Origin: Bradyrhizobium genosp. SA-3
Lineage (GTDB): Bacteria > Pseudomonadota > Alphaproteobacteria > Rhizobiales > Xanthobacteraceae
Direction of reading: 5' to 3'
NCBI RefSeq assembly: GCF_004212635.1
Contig: NZ_PSRT01000081.1
Location: forward strand, 1 to 38,379
DNA length: 38,379 bases
How positions within the stretch are numbered: position 1 is the stretch's first letter; every line of letters begins with the position of its first letter. Of the stretch, positions 8,296 through 17,056 are shown one piece after another. The notes under the pieces were generated by a model. The model was not told the origin of the DNA. It was given only the letters and a program-made list of their open reading frames with translations, and did not search any database. The translations under genes were made by a program, and so were the position numbers.

Positions 8296-8412
8296 CGTTT
8301 TCGGTTTTCCGCGCAAATGTCCCGAAACGTTTTGCCGTTAAGTGATCTACCCAACGGAGCACCGAAACGGTGCCGCGGTGAGCAAAAACACCGAGCAAAC
8401 AGGGGCGATCAA

Positions 8413-9129
8413 ATGTTCAATCTGGACACGTTCAAGAATTATTCGCGCGCCGTTGCTTTTGGCGCAGTGGCGATCTCCGCGATCTCATTCGCAGGTGCAG
8501 CCAAGGCCGCACCGGTGCAGCTCTTCCCCTTCTTCCAGCCGCTGCCGCCGATGACCGCGCCGCAGCCGCTTCAGCCCTATCAGCCCTACCAGACGACGCC
8601 TTATCAGGCCGCGCCGTCCGAGGATCAGGACGCGGTCGAGATGCCGGCCCGCTTCCGCCGCCAGACCGTTTCCTATGCAACGCGCGAGGCGCCGGGCACC
8701 ATCATCATCGATACGCCCAACACCTATCTCTACTATGTGCTCGGCAACGGCCAGGCGCTGCGCTACGGCATCGGCGTCGGACGCGACGGCTTCACCTGGT
8801 CGGGCATCCAGTCGGTGAGCCGGAAGGCCGAATGGCCGGATTGGACCCCGCCGCCGGAGATGATCGCCCGCCAGCCCTATCTGCCGCGCCACATGGCCGG
8901 CGGCCCCGGCAATCCGTTGGGGGCCCGCGCCATGTATCTCGGCGGCACCATCTACCGCATCCACGGCACCAACGCGCCCGAGACCATCGGCAAGCACGTC
9001 TCGTCCGGCTGCATCCGCATGACCAACGACGACGTCACCGACCTCTATGCCCGCGTCAACGTCGGCACCAAGGTGATCGTGCTGCCGATGACGGAGCGGC
9101 GCGCGGAACTCGGAGCTGCGACGCGCTGA
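8413..9129 (+). CDS. L,D-transpeptidase (YkuD family), exported
   Basis: A protein of 238 residues. ATG 8413 has AGGGGCG just upstream; the frame is open to 8269 but without a better site. A signal peptide covers ~1-32 (VAFGAVAISAISFAGAAKAA). A Pro/Gln/Tyr-rich linker (~40-70) leads to a YkuD domain (~95-235): TIIIDTPNTYLYYVLGNGQA, YRIHGTN (His ~184) and HVSSGCIRM with catalytic Cys ~200. These enzymes form 3-3 peptidoglycan cross-links or attach proteins to the cell wall in the periplasm. The length and linker are typical of the many alphaproteobacterial paralogues. It is followed by a clear terminator, so it is probably monocistronic. Direct repeats upstream may control it. Confidence 0.93.
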   Translation: MFNLDTFKNYSRAVAFGAVAISAISFAGAAKAAPVQLFPFFQPLPPMTAPQPLQPYQPYQTTPYQAAPSEDQDAVEMPARFRRQTVSYATREAPGTIIIDTPNTYLYYVLGNGQALRYGIGVGRDGFTWSGIQSVSRKAEWPDWTPPPEMIARQPYLPRHMAGGPGNPLGARAMYLGGTIYRIHGTNAPETIGKHVSSGCIRMTNDDVTDLYARVNVGTKVIVLPMTERRAELGAATR

Positions 9130-9149
9130 GCGACAGGACATTGTGACGC

Positions 9150-9183
9150 AAACGGCCCCGGAACCCACCGGCGCCGTTTTCGT
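9150..9183 (+). terminator. Rho-independent terminator after the L,D-transpeptidase gene
   Basis: Twelve-base arms (9150-9161 and 9168-9179) pair with a single C-C mismatch around a 6-base loop and run into TTTTCGTTT. It starts 21 bases after the stop codon. Confidence 0.75.
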
Positions 9184-9240
9184 TTGCCCTCGACATCCCG
9201 AAGCGCGCTTGCTGCGGCGCGATCCCCGATGGAGGCGCAG

Positions 9241-9654
9241 ATGCAAGCACGCCTGCAACGTTCGTCAAGCGCCTGGCTGCGCGCGATCGGCACCGCGGCG
9301 CTGACGCTGCTCGTGTCACCACTCCTCTCGCTCGCGCAGCAGCCGGCGAGCGACGACATAGCCCAGCAGGCCTTCAACAATTCCTGCCGCACCTGCCACT
9401 CCGTGAAAGAGGGCGACAATCGCCTCGGTCCCAATCTCAACAAGATCGTCGGACGCAAGGCCGGCTCGCTGCCGAATTACAATTACTCGTCGTCGATGAA
9501 GGAAGCCGGCTTCGTCTGGGACCAGGACAAGCTCACCCGCTTCATGGTCAAGCCGGACGAGGTCGTGTCCGGCCACAAGATGCAGCCCTATGGCGGCATC
9601 TCGGCGGAGGAAGCGGCCAAGGTGGTTGCCTATCTGCAGGCGGCTTCGCAGTAA
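9241..9654 (+). CDS. Exported class I c-type cytochrome
   Basis: A protein of 137 residues. ATG 9241 is chosen because GGAGG lies five bases upstream; ATG 9229 is in frame but has no such site. A signal peptide (~1-33, with AALTLLVSPLLSLA) directs export. The haem-binding CRTCH motif is at ~49-53, and the distal Met ligand is likely M114 in HKMQPYGG. The spacing and GPNLNKIVGRKAG segment fit small mitochondrial-like c2/c550 cytochromes. It would carry electrons in the periplasm between a quinol oxidoreductase and a terminal oxidase or another acceptor. It stands alone between two terminators, so its redox partner cannot be inferred from context. Confidence 0.93.
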   Translation: MQARLQRSSSAWLRAIGTAALTLLVSPLLSLAQQPASDDIAQQAFNNSCRTCHSVKEGDNRLGPNLNKIVGRKAGSLPNYNYSSSMKEAGFVWDQDKLTRFMVKPDEVVSGHKMQPYGGISAEEAAKVVAYLQAASQ

Positions 9655-9685
9655 CGACCTAGGCGACGCCGGGTCGTTTTTGTTT
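9653..9685 (+). terminator. Rho-independent terminator after the cytochrome c gene
   Basis: AACGACC (9653-9659, overlapping the stop codon) pairs with GGTCGTT (9672-9678), with inner GGC/GCC pairing, followed by a T-rich run. It directly follows the cytochrome gene. Confidence 0.75.
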
Positions 9686-9703
9686 GGTGTCGGTGATCGT
9701 GGC

Positions 9704-9859
9704 CATCCTTCGAGACGCCTGCCTTCAGCGGGCCCTCAGGATGAGAGGGATGGGCTGGTGACTTGAGACAACGAACCAACGCACTTGCGCCAGCCCGCAA
9801 GATGCCCATTGAGCCTCATCCTGAGGAGACCGCGAAGCGGTCGTCGCGAAGGACGAGGC
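9704..9859. repeat. Inverted-repeat element, CATCCTTCGAGACGCC family
   Basis: It starts with CATCCTTCGAGACGCC, contains CCTCAGGATGAG, and returns with CTCATCCTGAGGAG and a final AAGGACGAGG, so the ends are inverted copies. A second copy is at 17117-17287. It occupies most of the 218-base gap between the cytochrome gene and the convergent small membrane protein gene. Confidence 0.75.
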
Positions 9860-9877
9860 GTTCACACCGGCGGTCCC

Positions 9878-10156
9878 TTACCGCTCGCCCCCGCGCCTTC
9901 GCTCCGCAATCAACCGCAGCCACGCCGCGGAATGAAATGCGCTCATCAACAGATACATCGGCACCATGCCAATGAGCGCGGATCCAGGTCCGGCCGAGCA
10001 GAGCATGTCCGCCTGACTGCCGCCGAGCACGGCGGTCAGCAGGGCCATGATCGCGAAGGTCGGCGTGGCCGCGAGCCCCAGCCATCTGGCGAGGTGACGC
10101 GCGGCCGCGACACTGTCGCGGTTGACGCTGGCGGCCGCGCTGACGGGAGAGGTCAT
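9878..10156 (-). CDS. Small membrane protein, two predicted helices
   Basis: A protein of 92 residues whose ATG at 10156 overlaps the stop of the DUF899 gene as ATGA, which indicates translational coupling. Two hydrophobic segments are visible: about 27-45 (LGLAATPTFAIMALLTAVLG) and 57-78 (SALIGMVPMYLLMSAFHSAAW). The C-terminus is strongly basic (RLIAERRRGGER) and probably cytoplasmic. I do not recognise the family. The coupling suggests that it works with, or is needed with, the DUF899 protein. Confidence 0.75.
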   Translation of the reverse strand: MTSPVSAAASVNRDSVAAARHLARWLGLAATPTFAIMALLTAVLGGSQADMLCSAGPGSALIGMVPMYLLMSAFHSAAWLRLIAERRRGGER

Positions 10157-10947
10157 TTCCTTTCTCCGGCGGCCTCCTCGCGAAAGGCTTTCTCGCCGGC
10201 GTCCGAGATCTCGACCCACTTCTTGTCGGGCGCCGCACCTTCGGTGTAGCTGTCGTGCCAATTCCACCATTTGTAGGTCGGCGTCTGCGGATAGCCCTTG
10301 GGCGAATCCTCCCAGACCTCCTGCCGGCCGAGCGGCGTGATGTCGAGGTAGTTCCAGGTACCGCCCATCTGCTCGTCGCCCCGGCTCTTGACGAAATAGG
10401 TGCGGAAGACACGGTCGCCGTCACGGTAGAACACGTTGGTCCCGTGCCATTCGTCGACGCCGAAATCGGCGTCGAAGCTGTCGGTGACGGTGACCCAGGG
10501 CATGGTCCAGCCCATTCGTTTCTTCAACCGCGCGATATCGGCCTGCGGCGCGCGCGATGCGAAGACGAGGGTGGTGTCGCGGGCATTGAGGTGCGCGACA
10601 TGGGCGACCTGGTCGGCGACCATGGAGCAACCCCGGCAGGCATGATCGGGCCAGCCGAACACCCCCGGCTCGAAGAAGGCCCGGTAGACGATCAATTGCC
10701 GCCGGCCCTGGAATAGGTCGACCAGACTGACCTTGCCGCCGGGGCCCTCGAACGCATAGGTTTTGTCCACTGCCATCCACGGCATGCGTCGCCGCTCGGC
10801 GGCCAGGGCATCGCGGGCACGAGTATGCGCCTTTTCCTTCACGAGCAGTTGCAGACGGGCTGCCTCCCAGTCCTGCGGCGACACCACCGGCGGTGTTTGC
10901 ATGGCGGAACGTCCGTTATTTCCTGCGTTTTCAACTGATGTCATCAT
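10153..10947 (-). CDS. DUF899 family thioredoxin-like protein
   Basis: A protein of 264 residues. Two adjacent ATGs (10947 and 10944) follow GGAG, so either may be used. The sequence matches the DUF899 pattern: an N-terminal charged helical part with AAERRRMPWM, then DKTYAFEGPGGKVSLVDLF, a thioredoxin-fold strand QLIVYRAFFEPG, a CRGC motif within DHACRGCSMVADQV, and a Trp-rich end (GTWNYLDITPLG and YKWWNWHDSY). DUF899 proteins are thioredoxin-superfamily members of unproven function. No signal peptide is visible, so it is likely cytoplasmic. It is divergent from a winged-helix regulator and coupled to a small membrane protein, which suggests a small regulated unit. Confidence 0.85.
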   Translation of the reverse strand: MMTSVENAGNNGRSAMQTPPVVSPQDWEAARLQLLVKEKAHTRARDALAAERRRMPWMAVDKTYAFEGPGGKVSLVDLFQGRRQLIVYRAFFEPGVFGWPDHACRGCSMVADQVAHVAHLNARDTTLVFASRAPQADIARLKKRMGWTMPWVTVTDSFDADFGVDEWHGTNVFYRDGDRVFRTYFVKSRGDEQMGGTWNYLDITPLGRQEVWEDSPKGYPQTPTYKWWNWHDSYTEGAAPDKKWVEISDAGEKAFREEAAGERK

Positions 10948-11002
10948 GGCTCTCCAAACCTCTTGCCTGGGCGATCATTCCGCATCGCGTCATGACAAAC
11001 GC

Positions 11003-11048
11003 GGAACAGTTCGCCCCTTACCGCACATCGTCGGTCGTAAACTGTTTC
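11003..11048. promoter_or_regulatory. Candidate operator pair in the divergent promoter region
   Basis: GGAACAGTTC (11003-11012) contains an inverted repeat, and AAACTGTTTC (11039-11048) is a near-inverse copy sharing ACAGTT. Both lie in the 150-base gap between the DUF899 and regulator genes. This is a weak visual match only. Confidence 0.25.
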
Positions 11049-11097
11049 TGGCACCGGACGGTTGCGCAGTGGGAGTAACAAGTGTGGCGGGATTTGA

Positions 11098-12318
11098 ATG
11101 GAGTCGCTGATCACGGCCGCGGCGCGCGCGCTCGAAGCGGGCGATCCGCTCGGTGCGCTGAACCGCGTTGCGCTGCGTAATGATGCACCGTCGCTGGCGC
11201 TGCGCGGCATCGCGATGGCGCAGCTCGGCGATCTCGCCAAGGCCAAGACGCTGCTGCGGAGCGCCGCACGTGCCTTCGGTCCGAGAGAGGCGGTGGCGCG
11301 CGCAAGGTGCATCGTGGCCGAGGCCGAGATCGCGCTCGTCTCGCGCGACCTGAATTGGCCAGTGAAAACGCTCGCGGCCGCGCGGGCGACACTCGCAAAG
11401 CATGGCGATCTCGGCAATGCCGCCCACGCCGGTCACATCGAGGCCCGCCGCCTTCTTCTGGTCGGGCGCCTCGACGAGGCCGAGCGTACGCTGGCGGAGC
11501 TCGGCCCATCCCCGCTCCCGCCTGCATCTCAGGTCGTCCGCGAACTCGTGATCGCCGGCATCGCCATCAGGCGCCTCAAAACCAAACATGCGCGCGCGGC
11601 GCTCGACCGCGCCGCCGACGCGGCGCGGTTGGCCGGGATTCCAGCGCTCACGGCCGAAGTCGAAAGTGCGAAGCTCGTGCTCGACACGCCCGCGGCGCGC
11701 CTGATCGCGCGCGGCAAGGAGCACCCGCTGTTGCTCGGCCAGGTCGAAGCGCTGGCGGCGTCCCAAGCGCTCGTCGTGGACACCTTCCATCACACCGTTC
11801 GCAAGGGAGGCGTCGTCGTGTCACTCGGAACGCGGCCGGTGCTGTTCGCGCTCGCCCGCCCCCTGGCACAGGCGTGGCCCGCGGACGTGTCCCGAGAGGC
11901 ACTGATGACCGCGGCATTTCAGGCGAAGCACGTCGATGAATCGCATCGCGCCCGGCTGCGGGTCGAGATCGGCCGGCTCCGTGCCAAGCTCAAGCCTCTT
12001 GCCGATGTGAGCGCGACCAAGCAGGGCTTTGCGCTGACACCGCGCAAGACGCGACAGGTTCTTGTGCTGGCGCGGCCGGTCGAGGAGAAGCACGCCGCGG
12101 TACTCGCCTTTCTTGCGGATGGCGAGCCCTGGTCGAGCTCGGCGCTCGCGCTGGCGCTTGGAACGAGCGCGCGCACCGTGCAGCGCGCGCTCGAAGAGCT
12201 CGCGCGATCGCACAAGGTGCAGTCCTTCGGACACGGAAGAGCGCGGCGCTGGATGACCCCGCCCGTCCCGGGTTTCCCGACAGGCTTGTTACTCCCCACG
12301 CCACTTCTGAAGACGTAA
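11098..12318 (+). CDS. TPR-like regulator with two winged-helix regions
   Basis: A protein of 406 residues from ATG 11098, preceded by GGCGGGA. Residues 1-200 are Ala/Leu-rich paired helices like tetratricopeptide repeats (AMAQLGDLAKAKTLLRSAAR and GHIEARRLLLVGRLDEAERT). Residues ~240-320 resemble an OmpR/SARP-type winged helix (SREALMTAAFQAKHVDES, then RLRVEIGRLRAKLKPL and GFALTPRK). Residues ~335-390 look like a second winged helix (AVLAFLADGEPWSSSALALA, TSARTVQRALEELARSHKV). I infer a DNA-binding regulator, cytoplasmic, with a protein-interaction N-terminus. It is divergent from the DUF899 operon and 29 bases upstream of the beta-propeller gene, so both are possible targets. The effector is unknown. 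Confidence 0.7.
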   Translation: MESLITAAARALEAGDPLGALNRVALRNDAPSLALRGIAMAQLGDLAKAKTLLRSAARAFGPREAVARARCIVAEAEIALVSRDLNWPVKTLAAARATLAKHGDLGNAAHAGHIEARRLLLVGRLDEAERTLAELGPSPLPPASQVVRELVIAGIAIRRLKTKHARAALDRAADAARLAGIPALTAEVESAKLVLDTPAARLIARGKEHPLLLGQVEALAASQALVVDTFHHTVRKGGVVVSLGTRPVLFALARPLAQAWPADVSREALMTAAFQAKHVDESHRARLRVEIGRLRAKLKPLADVSATKQGFALTPRKTRQVLVLARPVEEKHAAVLAFLADGEPWSSSALALALGTSARTVQRALEELARSHKVQSFGHGRARRWMTPPVPGFPTGLLLPTPLLKT

Positions 12319-12347
12319 GGTGAGGTCACACCACAGGGATCGAGCAC

Positions 12348-12986
12348 ATGAAGCGTTCAGCCGCCGAGATCATCAGGGAGTATGGGCCTTTCGCGGGCGT
12401 CGAAGCCGTGCATGGCGTCACCTATGACGGCACGCATGTCTGGTTCGCATCCGGCGACAAGCTGAACGCGGTCGATCCGGTCGACGGCAAGATCGCGCGC
12501 TCCATCGATGTCGCCGCGCATGCGGGAACGGCGTTCGACGGCCGGCACCTGTTCCAGATCGCCGAGGATCGCATCCAGAAGATCGACGCCGCCACCGGCA
12601 AGGTGCTCAGCACGATCCCTTCACCTGGCGGCGGCGGCGATTCCGGATTGGCCTGGGCCGAAGGCTCGCTCTGGGTCGGGCAATATCGCGAGCGCAAGAT
12701 CCATCAGGTCGATCCCGAAACGGGAAAGGTTCTCCGCACCATCGAGAGCAAGCGCTTCGTGACCGGCGTGACCTGGGTCGATGGCGAGCTCTGGCATGGC
12801 ACCTGGGAGAACGAAGAGAGCGACGTGCGGCGGATCGACCCAGATACGGGCAAGGTGCTCGAGCAGCTCGACCTGCCCGCCGGGACGATGGTCTCGGGTT
12901 TGGAGTCCGATGGCGGCGATCGCCTCTTCTGCGGCGGCGGCGGTCGCGGCAATGTGAGAGCGGTCCGTCGTCCCCGGCGCAGCTAG
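12348..12986 (+). CDS. Beta-propeller protein, glutamine cyclotransferase-like
   Basis: A protein of 212 residues. Four to five repeated blades are visible, each with a hydrophobic strand, a W/F and a DP.TGKV turn: VDPVDGKIARSI, IDAATGKVLSTI, VDPETGKVLRTI and IDPDTGKVLEQL. This regular pattern resembles glutaminyl cyclase / SMP-30-like propellers. There is no signal peptide, and it is shorter than typical secreted glutaminyl cyclases (~250-280), so cyclase activity is doubtful. It ends in a basic RAVRRPRRS tail. It follows the regulator gene by 29 bases and may be co-transcribed. A ligand-sensing or lactonase-like role is possible. Confidence 0.65.
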   Translation: MKRSAAEIIREYGPFAGVEAVHGVTYDGTHVWFASGDKLNAVDPVDGKIARSIDVAAHAGTAFDGRHLFQIAEDRIQKIDAATGKVLSTIPSPGGGGDSGLAWAEGSLWVGQYRERKIHQVDPETGKVLRTIESKRFVTGVTWVDGELWHGTWENEESDVRRIDPDTGKVLEQLDLPAGTMVSGLESDGGDRLFCGGGGRGNVRAVRRPRRS

Positions 12987-13127
12987 CCTCGCGATCACGG
13001 TTTGAATGCGCGGCAACGGGGCGTTCGCAGCCGTTAACCTGTTCGCCCCAATTCCACCTCACCGGTGCGCTCTAGCGCCCTTCTCGCCTGCCCTATAGAC
13101 TTCTGCCCGGGGCGGCCTGGGGGATTG

Positions 13128-14696
13128 ATGGGACTGACGCTGAACTTGAAGACTATCCTGATCGCCGTCGTGGTGCTCGCGGCGTCGTTCTTCATCAGCC
13201 TGAAGGCGATGGACTTGCTGTCGCCGCGGCCGACCAATTCGGCGCCGCCGGTCGCGCAACTGCCGCCGCTGCCGCCGGCCTCGAAGAGCTCCATCGTGAT
13301 CGCGCCGGTCGCGATCGCGCTGTCGGCGATCCGCGAGCAGGCCGAGAAGGCCTCGCCGCGCAATTTCGCAGGGAAGGCTGACAACCCGATCTCGCAGATC
13401 CTGGAGAACGCCGACATCGGCTGGTCCGCAGCCCGCGGTCCGATGGCGGCAAACGGCGACAAGGACGTGCTGACAATCTCGACGCCGCTCACCGGCAAGC
13501 TCAACGTGACCGGATCGCTGTCCTCGAAAGCCACAGGCGCCCTTGGCGACGCGCTCGGCAGCGTGCTCGGCGGTGATGCGGCGAAACGGATCGGCGCAGT
13601 CAACATCAAGAACCTGAATGCCAGCGCCGAGATCAAGGGCAACGTCGTCGTCACCTCTCGCCCGAAGCTCGCGGCCGCCTGGCATCTCGAACCCAATCTC
13701 GGCGCCCAGGTCAATCTCGGCGACACCAACCTCTCGGTCGCCGGGGCCAAGGTCAACGTGCCGGCGCAGGTGAAGCCGCTGATCGACAAGAATGTCGGCG
13801 AGCAGATCAACGCGGTCTCCGAGCGCATTCGCAACGATCCTTCGCTGCGGGAGAACGCCAGGGTGCAATGGGCCAAGGCGTGCCGTTCGATCCCGCTGCA
13901 AGGCTCGAGTTCATCGGCCGCACTGCCGCCGCTCTGGCTCGAGATGAAGCCGGTGCGCGCGATCGCGGCGCAGCCGCGGGTCGATGCGCAAGCGGTAACG
14001 CTGCTGCTCGGCCTCGAGGCCGAGACACGCGTGACCTCGGCGCCGACCAAGCCGGAGTGTCCGTTTCCCGACAAGATCTCGATCGTGCCGCCGACCGGCA
14101 CCGGCGTGAACATCGGCGTGCCGATCGACGTGCCCTTCACCGAGATCAACAAGCTGATCGCGGCGCAGATGGTCGGCCATACCTATCCCGAGGACGGCTC
14201 CGGCCCGGTCGACGTCACCGTCAAGACCGTCAACGTGATCCCCTCGGGCGACCGCCTGCTGATCTCGCTGCTGGTGCGCGCCAAGGAGAAGAAGAGCTGG
14301 TTCGGCCTCGGCGCCGAGGCGACCGTGCACATCTGGGGCCGGCCGATGCTCGATCAGGCGGAGCAGACGCTGCGGCTCGCCGACATCCAGCTCGCGGTGG
14401 AATCCGAGGCCGCGTTCGGCCTGCTTGGCGCCGCGGCGCGCGCCGTGGTGCCACAGATGCAGCAGGCCCTGCTGCAGAAGGCGACGCTCGACCTGAAGCC
14501 GATCGCCGCCAACGCCCGCGAGAAGATCGCCGCCGCGATCGCCGACTACCAGAAGAGCGAGGACGGCCTCAAGGTCGAAGCCAAGATCGACAGCCTGACG
14601 CTTGCCGACATCGCCTTCGATTCCAAGACCCTGCGCGTGGTCGCCGAAGCCGGCGGCTCGCTGAACGTGTATGTGACGAAGCTGTCGGGGATGTGA
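13128..14696 (+). CDS. DUF4403 family membrane-anchored protein
   Basis: A protein of about 522 residues. ATG 13128 is preceded by GGGGGA; a GTG at 13065 is in frame but adds no domain. A single N-terminal membrane segment (~8-27, TILIAVVVLAASFFISLKAM) is followed by a Pro-rich linker and a long periplasmic region. Segments such as SSIVIAPVAIALSAIREQAE, PPLWLEMKPVRA, GVPIDVPFTEINKLI and LRLADIQLAVESEAAFG match DUF4403, a beta-rich family related to BPI-like lipid-binding folds. Its role is not established; lipid transport or envelope maintenance is an inference from the fold. It stands alone with 107 bases before the next operon. Confidence 0.78.
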   Translation: MGLTLNLKTILIAVVVLAASFFISLKAMDLLSPRPTNSAPPVAQLPPLPPASKSSIVIAPVAIALSAIREQAEKASPRNFAGKADNPISQILENADIGWSAARGPMAANGDKDVLTISTPLTGKLNVTGSLSSKATGALGDALGSVLGGDAAKRIGAVNIKNLNASAEIKGNVVVTSRPKLAAAWHLEPNLGAQVNLGDTNLSVAGAKVNVPAQVKPLIDKNVGEQINAVSERIRNDPSLRENARVQWAKACRSIPLQGSSSSAALPPLWLEMKPVRAIAAQPRVDAQAVTLLLGLEAETRVTSAPTKPECPFPDKISIVPPTGTGVNIGVPIDVPFTEINKLIAAQMVGHTYPEDGSGPVDVTVKTVNVIPSGDRLLISLLVRAKEKKSWFGLGAEATVHIWGRPMLDQAEQTLRLADIQLAVESEAAFGLLGAAARAVVPQMQQALLQKATLDLKPIAANAREKIAAAIADYQKSEDGLKVEAKIDSLTLADIAFDSKTLRVVAEAGGSLNVYVTKLSGM

Positions 14697-14803
14697 GCAC
14701 GCCTTCGCTCACCGGGTCCGTGCGCGCCTTCGTCGCTTGCACCGCTGGCATTCTCGCCGGAGGATGCTAATCTCGGCACTGTAGGGGACAACGCGAGGAC
14801 AAC

Positions 14804-15913
14804 ATGGAAGCCGGCATGGTCACGCCTGCGCCGGCACTGGTGCGCTTTTCCGGCATTCAGAAGTCCTACGATGGCGAGCACCTCGTGGTGAAGAACCTCG
14901 ACCTCGAAATCAGGAAGGGCGAGTTCATCACCCTGCTCGGCCCGTCTGGCTCGGGCAAGACGACCACGCTGATGATGCTGGCTGGCTTCGAGGTTCCCAC
15001 TCATGGCGAGATCTACCTCGCTGGCCGGCCGATCAAGAACGTGCCGCCACACAGGCGCGACATCGGCATGGTGTTCCAGAACTATGCCTTGTTTCCGCAC
15101 CTGACAATCGCGGAGAATATCGCCTTCCCGCTATCCGTTCGCAAAATCAACAAGCCGGAAGCACAGGAGCGCGTGAGGGCGGCGTTGCGCATGATCAAGA
15201 TGGAAACCCTGGCGCAGCGGCGACCCGGGCAGCTGTCCGGCGGTCAGCAGCAGCGCGTCGCGCTGGCCCGCGCGCTGGTTTTCAACCCGCAGCTCGTGCT
15301 GATGGACGAGCCCTTGGGTGCCCTGGACAAGCGCCTGCGAGAGCAGATGCAACTGGAGATCAAGCAACTGCACGAGACGATGGGCATCACCGTCGTCTAC
15401 GTCACCCACGATCAGAGCGAAGCGCTCACCATGTCGGACCGTATCGCCGTGTTCAATGACGGCATCGTGCAGCAGATCGACAAACCCAACGCGCTTTACG
15501 AGCATCCGGTGAACAGCTTCGTCGCCCACTTCATCGGCGAGAACAATGTGCTGGCCGGCACCGTCGAAACGGTCGACAAGGACTATTGCCGCGTCGCGCT
15601 GGCTGGTGGGGGTGCCGTGACCGCGCGGGCGGTCAACGTATCAGGCGGCGGCGCATCGACCTCCCTGTCGGTGCGGCCGGAGCGGATCGCCATTGTCCCG
15701 GATGGCACCTCCAGCGAGGGACCGAACCGCCTGCCGGCCAAGGTGCAGAACACCATCTATCTCGGCGACCACGCGCTGGCCGTGCTCGATGTCGCCGGCA
15801 ACGGGGAGTTCATGGTCAAGCTTCAGCCGGGGGCGCATGACAGCCTGAGATATGGCGACAGCGTGTTCATCACCTTCCGCCCTGAGGACTGCCTGGCCCT
15901 TGATCCCGTCTGA
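14804..15913 (+). CDS. potA: Polyamine-type ABC transporter ATP-binding protein
   Basis: A protein of 369 residues, normal for PotA. ATG 14804 has GAGGA upstream. It energises uptake by an inner-membrane importer. Walker A GPSGSGKT (~46-53), Q-loop in MVFQNYALFP, signature LSGGQQQRVALARAL (~144-158), Walker B LVLMDEP (~164-170) and switch His in VTHDQSEA (~202) are all intact. Residues ~240-369 form the OB-fold regulatory domain typical of PotA/FbpC (SVRPERIAIVP and FITFRPEDCLAL). It is the first gene of the operon, followed by the binding protein and two permeases. Polyamine is the best guess, but related systems take up opines or iron. Confidence 0.9.
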   Translation: MEAGMVTPAPALVRFSGIQKSYDGEHLVVKNLDLEIRKGEFITLLGPSGSGKTTTLMMLAGFEVPTHGEIYLAGRPIKNVPPHRRDIGMVFQNYALFPHLTIAENIAFPLSVRKINKPEAQERVRAALRMIKMETLAQRRPGQLSGGQQQRVALARALVFNPQLVLMDEPLGALDKRLREQMQLEIKQLHETMGITVVYVTHDQSEALTMSDRIAVFNDGIVQQIDKPNALYEHPVNSFVAHFIGENNVLAGTVETVDKDYCRVALAGGGAVTARAVNVSGGGASTSLSVRPERIAIVPDGTSSEGPNRLPAKVQNTIYLGDHALAVLDVAGNGEFMVKLQPGAHDSLRYGDSVFITFRPEDCLALDPV

Positions 15914-15997
15914 TTCAATCCTGCAGCATGTCTTTGGCGCAAGCGGACCGGCATCGATCAACCTCAACGCAACGCAGATGAAGAAGGAACAAGGACC

Positions 15998-17056
15998 ATG
16001 CTGAAGCGCAACATTGGCAAGATTGCTCTGGGTTTCGCCGCGGCGTTCACCGCCAGCGCAGCGCTGGCCACGGTCGCGCAGGCGCGTGACCTCACCGTCG
16101 TGTCGTGGGGCGGGGCGTATCAGGATGCCCAGAAGAAGGTCTATTTCGAGCCGTTCAAGAAGGCGGCCGGAATTCCGATGAACGACGAGTCCTGGGACGG
16201 CGGCATCGGGGTGCTGCGCGCCAAGGTGCAGGGTGGCGCCGCCACCTGGGACGTCGTCCAGGTCGAGAGCGACGAACTGGCGGTCGGCTGCGAGGAAGGC
16301 CTGTTCGAGAAGATGGACTATTCCAAAATCGGCGGCGAGGCCGCCTATATCCCGCCGTCAGTCAATCCCTGCGGTGTCGGCGCCATCCTCTACGATTTCG
16401 TTCTCGGCTACGACAAGGACAAGCTGAAGCAGGCCCCGGGCGGCTGGGGCGACTTCTTCGACACCAAGAAGATTCCGGGTAAGCGCGGCCTGCGTCAGGG
16501 CCCGAAGACCACGCTGGAGATCGCCCTCATGGCCGACGGCGTCGCACCGAAGGACGTCTACAAGGTGCTGGCGACCGACGAGGGCATCGATCGCGCCTTC
16601 AAGAAGCTGGACACCATCAAGGGCGACATCGTCTGGTGGAAGGCTGGCGCCCAGCCGCCGCAATTGCTCGCTTCCGGCGAGGTGGCGATGACCTCGGTCT
16701 ACAACGGCCGCATCGACACCGCGAACAAGAACGAGAAGAAGAATTTTGGCATGGTATGGGACGGGGCGCTGTTCACTCTCGACAGTTGGGTCATCCTGAA
16801 GGGGAGCCCGAACAAGGACGCGGCCTACAAGTTCCTGGATTTCGCCGGCAAGGCGGAGAACCAGTCCAAGCTGTCGGAGAACATCGCTTATGGCACTTCG
16901 AACAAGGACGCAGCCACCCGGCTGCAGCCCGCCGTTCTGAAGGACCTGCCGACGGCGCCTGATAACATCAAGAACGCGGTCGAGATCAACGTTGGCTTCT
17001 GGCTCGAGAACATCGACCGCCTGACCGAGCGCTTCAACAAATGGGCAGCAAAATAG
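15998..17056 (+). CDS. potD: Polyamine-type ABC transporter substrate-binding protein
   Basis: A periplasmic protein of 352 residues with a signal peptide (~1-29, ALGFAAAFTASAALATVAQA). The mature part starts RDLTVVSWGGAYQDAQKKVY, the hallmark of the PotD/PotF extracellular solute-binding family 1 group. Further landmarks are WDVVQVESDEL, PCGVGAILYDFVLGYD, PKTTLEIALMADG and a C-terminal WLENIDRLTERFNKW. The predicted ligand is a polyamine or a similar amine. It lies 84 bases after the ATPase gene. The next permease is 315 bases away, across a repeat element, so binding protein and permeases may be made in different amounts. Confidence 0.88.
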   Translation: MLKRNIGKIALGFAAAFTASAALATVAQARDLTVVSWGGAYQDAQKKVYFEPFKKAAGIPMNDESWDGGIGVLRAKVQGGAATWDVVQVESDELAVGCEEGLFEKMDYSKIGGEAAYIPPSVNPCGVGAILYDFVLGYDKDKLKQAPGGWGDFFDTKKIPGKRGLRQGPKTTLEIALMADGVAPKDVYKVLATDEGIDRAFKKLDTIKGDIVWWKAGAQPPQLLASGEVAMTSVYNGRIDTANKNEKKNFGMVWDGALFTLDSWVILKGSPNKDAAYKFLDFAGKAENQSKLSENIAYGTSNKDAATRLQPAVLKDLPTAPDNIKNAVEINVGFWLENIDRLTERFNKWAAK

